Positions 6,414-8,616 of a DNA stretch of 8,616 bases are shown piece by piece. The stretch is from Alphaproteobacteria bacterium UBA6149 (GTDB lineage Bacteria > Pseudomonadota > Alphaproteobacteria > Rickettsiales > UBA998): positions 25,042-33,657 of the forward strand of contig DIUV01000058.1 of assembly GCA_002423155.1 (NCBI GenBank), read 5' to 3'. How positions within the stretch are numbered: the first letter of the stretch is position 1; each line of letters starts with the position of its first letter. The notes below the pieces were generated by a model that made no database searches, had not been told where the DNA came from, and saw nothing but the letters and a program-made list of their open reading frames with translations. The position numbers and the translations under genes are program-made.

Positions 6414-7232
6414 ATGAAAAACACCGCTCAAAACTGGTTTCGAGAATTACGTGATGCAATCTGTGCCGAGTTCGAAAAAATAGAACAGGAATCTAGCAGC
6501 GCGGCAAAGTTTGAGCGCAAAAAATGGGAACGTGCCGAAGGTGGTGGCGGCGAAATGTCGCTCATGCGTGGCAAAATATTTGAAAAAGTGGGCGTAAATA
6601 TTTCCACTGTGCATGGTGAATTCAGCGAGAAATTCCTGCGTGAAATGGAAAATCCTCCTGAAGATGCAAGATTCTGGGCGAGTGGAATTTCTTTAGTGGC
6701 ACATATGAGCAATCCCCATGTTCCCGCCGTACACATGAACACGCGCATGATTATAACGGGTGAAGGTAAAAAACAATGGTTCGGCGGTGGTACTGATCTA
6801 ACCCCGATGTTTGACGATTTGGAATCTGCTGATTTTTTTCATAAAAATTTGCGTGAATGTTGTGAGCGTCACAATTCCACTTATTACGATAAATATAAAA
6901 AATGGTGCGATGAATATTTTTTCTTACCCCATCGCAATGAACCACGCGGAATTGGCGGCATTTTTTATGATTATTTAAATAGTAATGATTGGGATGCGGA
7001 TTTTGCTTTTACCCAAGATGTGGGCAGAACTTTTTTAAATACTTATCCGCAGATAGTACGCAATAATCGTGAACGAAAATGGAATGATAAAGAACGTGAA
7101 CAGCAGCTTTATAAACGTGGTCGTTATGTGGAATTTAATCTTTTGCATGACCGCGGAACCAAATTTGGTCTGCTAACGGGAGGCAATACCGAAGCAATTT
7201 TAATGTCCCTCCCCCCTGAAGTTAAGTGGTAA
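6414..7232 (+). CDS. hemF: Oxygen-dependent coproporphyrinogen III oxidase
   Basis: HemF uses O2 to decarboxylate two propionate groups of coproporphyrinogen III, giving protoporphyrinogen IX in cytoplasmic haem synthesis. The 272-residue protein shows the family blocks PHVPAVHMNTRM (101-112, conserved histidines), WFGGGTDLTP (122-131), PHRNEPRGIGGIFYDYL (172-188) and YVEFNLLHDRGTKFG (238-252), followed by LLTGGNTEAILMSLPP. It ends immediately after EVKW; E. coli HemF has roughly 30 more residues there, but I recall that alphaproteobacterial forms also stop near this point, so the gene is probably complete. No clear ribosome site precedes the ATG; the upstream 50 bases are almost pure A+T and may hold the promoter. 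The last codons lie inside a 16-bp tandem duplication. Its presence implies haem synthesis under oxygen. Confidence 0.96.
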   Translation: MKNTAQNWFRELRDAICAEFEKIEQESSSAAKFERKKWERAEGGGGEMSLMRGKIFEKVGVNISTVHGEFSEKFLREMENPPEDARFWASGISLVAHMSNPHVPAVHMNTRMIITGEGKKQWFGGGTDLTPMFDDLESADFFHKNLRECCERHNSTYYDKYKKWCDEYFFLPHRNEPRGIGGIFYDYLNSNDWDADFAFTQDVGRTFLNTYPQIVRNNRERKWNDKEREQQLYKRGRYVEFNLLHDRGTKFGLLTGGNTEAILMSLPPEVKW

Positions 7233-7252
7233 TATAGTTAAGTGGTAATATA
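7221..7252 (+). repeat. Exact 16-bp tandem duplication across the hemF stop
   Basis: The block gttaagtggtaatata occurs at 7221-7236 and again, without a gap, at 7237-7252. The first copy supplies the last hemF codons (GTT AAG TGG) and the stop TAA. The second copy fills almost the whole spacer before the next ATG at 7253. Perfect identity points to a recent slippage or duplication event. Confidence 0.9.
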
Positions 7253-7951
7253 ATGAAATTAGAAAATAAAAAAGCTTTGATAACCGGTGCATCACGCGGA
7301 ATAGGTGCCAGTGTCGCCAAACGCTTTGCGCAAGAAGGCGCCGAAGTTATTTTAGTGGCGCGTACCATTGGCGCATTAGAAGCATTGGACGATGAAATAA
7401 CTGCACTCGGCGGAAAAGCCGTGTTAGTACCGCTGGATTTAACCGATTTTGACAAGATTGACCAACTGGGGGCTTCGCTTTACGAGCGTTTTGGCAAGTT
7501 AGATATATTAGTCGGTAATGCAGGAACTTTGGGCACCCTTACCCCCCTCACCCATGCTGATCCTGCCATGTGGCAAAAAACATTAGATATAAATCTAACC
7601 GCCAATTGGCGCTTGTTACGCAGTATGGATTATTTGCTACGGCAATCTGCGGCAGGACGCGCCATGTTTGTTTCTTCCAGCGCGGCTTCTGGCGCATATC
7701 CTTATTGGGGAGCTTATGGGGTGAGTAAAGCCGCGTTAGAAATGCTGGTAAAAACTTATGCAGCAGAAAATTCCGGTGGAAATATTCGCACCAATTTAAT
7801 TAATCCTGGTGCAGTGGCAACAAGTATGCGCAAGCAAGCTTTTCCGGGAGAAAATCAAGTAAAACTACCGCAACCTGACGAAATAACCGATATTTTCGTG
7901 CAACTAGCAAGTGAAGATTGCACCGCCAATGGAGAAATTTTTCATGCCTAG
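7253..7951 (+). CDS. Short-chain dehydrogenase/reductase (SDR), YciK-like
   Basis: A 232-residue classical-type SDR: an NAD(P)-dependent oxidoreductase with a Rossmann fold, cytoplasmic. Visible residues are the cofactor loop TGASRGIG (11-18), the DL pair at 62-63, NAG (89-91), Asn114, the catalytic Ser in FVSSSAASG (139-147), and the YxxxK pair Tyr155/Lys159 in YWGAYGVSKAA. The end NPGAVATSMRKQAFPGE (184-200) resembles the YciK subgroup. The Arg at 37 after the second strand (VAR) would suit NADP, but the substrate cannot be predicted. The ribosome site is weak (aagtgg within the duplicated block). The gene is 20 bases after hemF, and its last codons overlap the Maf gene by 8 nt, so the three are likely one transcript. 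No functional link to haem is evident. Confidence 0.93.
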   Translation: MKLENKKALITGASRGIGASVAKRFAQEGAEVILVARTIGALEALDDEITALGGKAVLVPLDLTDFDKIDQLGASLYERFGKLDILVGNAGTLGTLTPLTHADPAMWQKTLDINLTANWRLLRSMDYLLRQSAAGRAMFVSSSAASGAYPYWGAYGVSKAALEMLVKTYAAENSGGNIRTNLINPGAVATSMRKQAFPGENQVKLPQPDEITDIFVQLASEDCTANGEIFHA

Positions 7952-8546
7952 CATCATATTGGCATCTGGTTCATTAATACGCCAAACCATGCTGAAAAAT
8001 GCCGGTTTAGATTTTTCGGTAATCATTTCTGACTTTAATGAAGAAATCGCCAAACAGGTAATTCAACATTTGCCCATCCCCCAGCGTGCAGCTGCTCTGG
8101 CACGTGGCAAAGCGGAAATGGTGAGCAAAAAACATCCTGATGCTTTAGTAATTGGTGCCGATCAAATATGTGAATTAGACGGTGTTACCTTATCCAAAGC
8201 AGGTAATGCCGAAAAAGCTGCCCAACAATTAGCTAATTTAAGTGGCAAAACCCATCAGCAACATAGTGCGGTTTGTTTATATTTCAACGGAATATTGCAA
8301 TGGGAAACGATTGAAAGTGCGCAATTAACCATGCGTGATTTAAGCGAACAGGAAATAAAAGATTATATAAAACTAGATGAACCATTTTCTGCTTGCGGTT
8401 CTTATTTCTTTGAAAAAAACGGCAAAAATCTTTTCGCAGAAATTATTGGCGAAGCGGATGTAATCCAAGGCATGCCGCTTAAAGGATTGATTGGGTTTCT
8501 ATTGAGTTTAATTGGAAAAAACCACCCTACACGACAGTATTATTAA
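7944..8546 (+). CDS. maf: Maf family nucleoside triphosphate pyrophosphatase
   Basis: Maf proteins hydrolyse non-canonical or modified nucleoside triphosphates (such as methylated bases, dTTP or UTP) to the monophosphate, cleaning the nucleotide pool. The 200-residue product has the N-terminal signature ILASGSLIRQTML (5-17, SxSxxR type), VIGADQI with catalytic Asp72, LSKAG (Lys85), the GKTHQQHSAV segment (101-110), and the C-terminal FSACGSYFFE (148-157). The ATG at 7944 is chosen over upstream in-frame starts because ggagaa lies 7 nt before it and the protein then begins directly with the motif strand. It overlaps the SDR stop by 8 nt (ATGCCTAG), indicating coupled translation. GADQ in place of the common GADT/GADS is typical of one Maf paralogue group as I remember it; the subfamily and exact substrate remain open. 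Confidence 0.93.
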   Translation: MPSIILASGSLIRQTMLKNAGLDFSVIISDFNEEIAKQVIQHLPIPQRAAALARGKAEMVSKKHPDALVIGADQICELDGVTLSKAGNAEKAAQQLANLSGKTHQQHSAVCLYFNGILQWETIESAQLTMRDLSEQEIKDYIKLDEPFSACGSYFFEKNGKNLFAEIIGEADVIQGMPLKGLIGFLLSLIGKNHPTRQYY

Positions 8547-8557
8547 CGTAAGTTACG

Positions 8558-8616
8558 TATTGATATATAATGTATTTTTATGACAAATATATCCATCGTC
8601 ATCCCCGCCTTGTGCG
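8558..8616 (-). repeat. Dispersed palindromic repeat, copy at right window edge
   Basis: On the minus strand, 8602-8558 reads atgacgatgga...ttatatatcaata and matches 3116-3160 at 41 of 45 positions. Beyond it towards the window end, gtcatccccgcc begins a GC-rich palindrome arm of the same family, cut off at 8616. It is in the opposite orientation to the central right-hand copy. A short odd palindrome, acgtaa-g-ttacgt (8546-8558), lies between it and the Maf stop; it has no T tract, so I do not call it a terminator. Confidence 0.75.

Noticed and set aside
7205..7232. Possible frameshift truncating HemF at the C run (7211-7216) just before the stop
   Set aside because: Deleting or adding one C gives a reading with no HemF resemblance, while the present frame gives the expected MSLPP ending. 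I recall alphaproteobacterial HemF proteins ending near this point.
7911..7943. Upstream start for the Maf gene inside the SDR gene
   Set aside because: The ATG at 7944 has ggagaa at 7 nt and begins directly with the conserved first strand; the longer form starts with an unrelated peptide.
8546..8558. Palindrome acgtaa-g-ttacgt after the Maf stop as a terminator
   Set aside because: The stem is short and AT-rich, the single-base centre cannot form a loop without losing pairs, and no T run follows.

Overview
The window is an AT-rich stretch of bacterial chromosome, most likely from an alphaproteobacterium. The evidence is the TSUP permease followed by an Alph_Pro_TM (TIGR02186-type) gene, the short-tailed aerobic HemF and the style of the Maf and CoaD proteins. 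I see no phage, plasmid, transposase, CRISPR, rRNA or tRNA sequence. Coding density is high, with ten genes. The genus cannot be named from the sequence alone; a low-GC lineage is an inference from base composition.

Layout. Positions 1-101 hold the edge of a dispersed palindromic repeat and AT-rich DNA. Positions 102-2903 are on the minus strand: a class A penicillin-binding protein (peptidoglycan synthesis), then an intrinsic terminator, then coaD (coenzyme A synthesis). Positions 2904-3318 are a divergent intergenic region with a double-hairpin, BIME-like repeat and candidate promoters for both sides. Positions 3319-6081 are a tightly packed plus-strand operon: predicted lipoprotein, TSUP sulfite/sulfonate-type exporter, Alph_Pro_TM protein, universal stress protein. 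Junctions are +1, -4 and +3 nt, so the four are probably co-transcribed and translationally coupled. Positions 6086-6328 hold a small minus-strand gene of unknown function, convergent with the operon and divergent from hemF. Positions 6414-8546 are a plus-strand run: hemF (oxygen-dependent haem synthesis), an SDR oxidoreductase and a Maf nucleotide pyrophosphatase overlapping the SDR by 8 nt. The last 70 bases carry another copy of the dispersed repeat in the opposite orientation.

Most genes are housekeeping: cell wall, CoA, haem and nucleotide-pool cleaning. The least understood part is the four-gene envelope operon, where a membrane exporter is joined to a secreted, membrane-anchored protein and a lipoprotein, neither of known function. 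The other notable signals are short-scale DNA structure: a repeat family with a compensatory stem change between its two hairpins, two exact small tandem duplications (one inside a signal peptide, one across the hemF stop codon), and an inverted repeat around a possible coaD -10 box.
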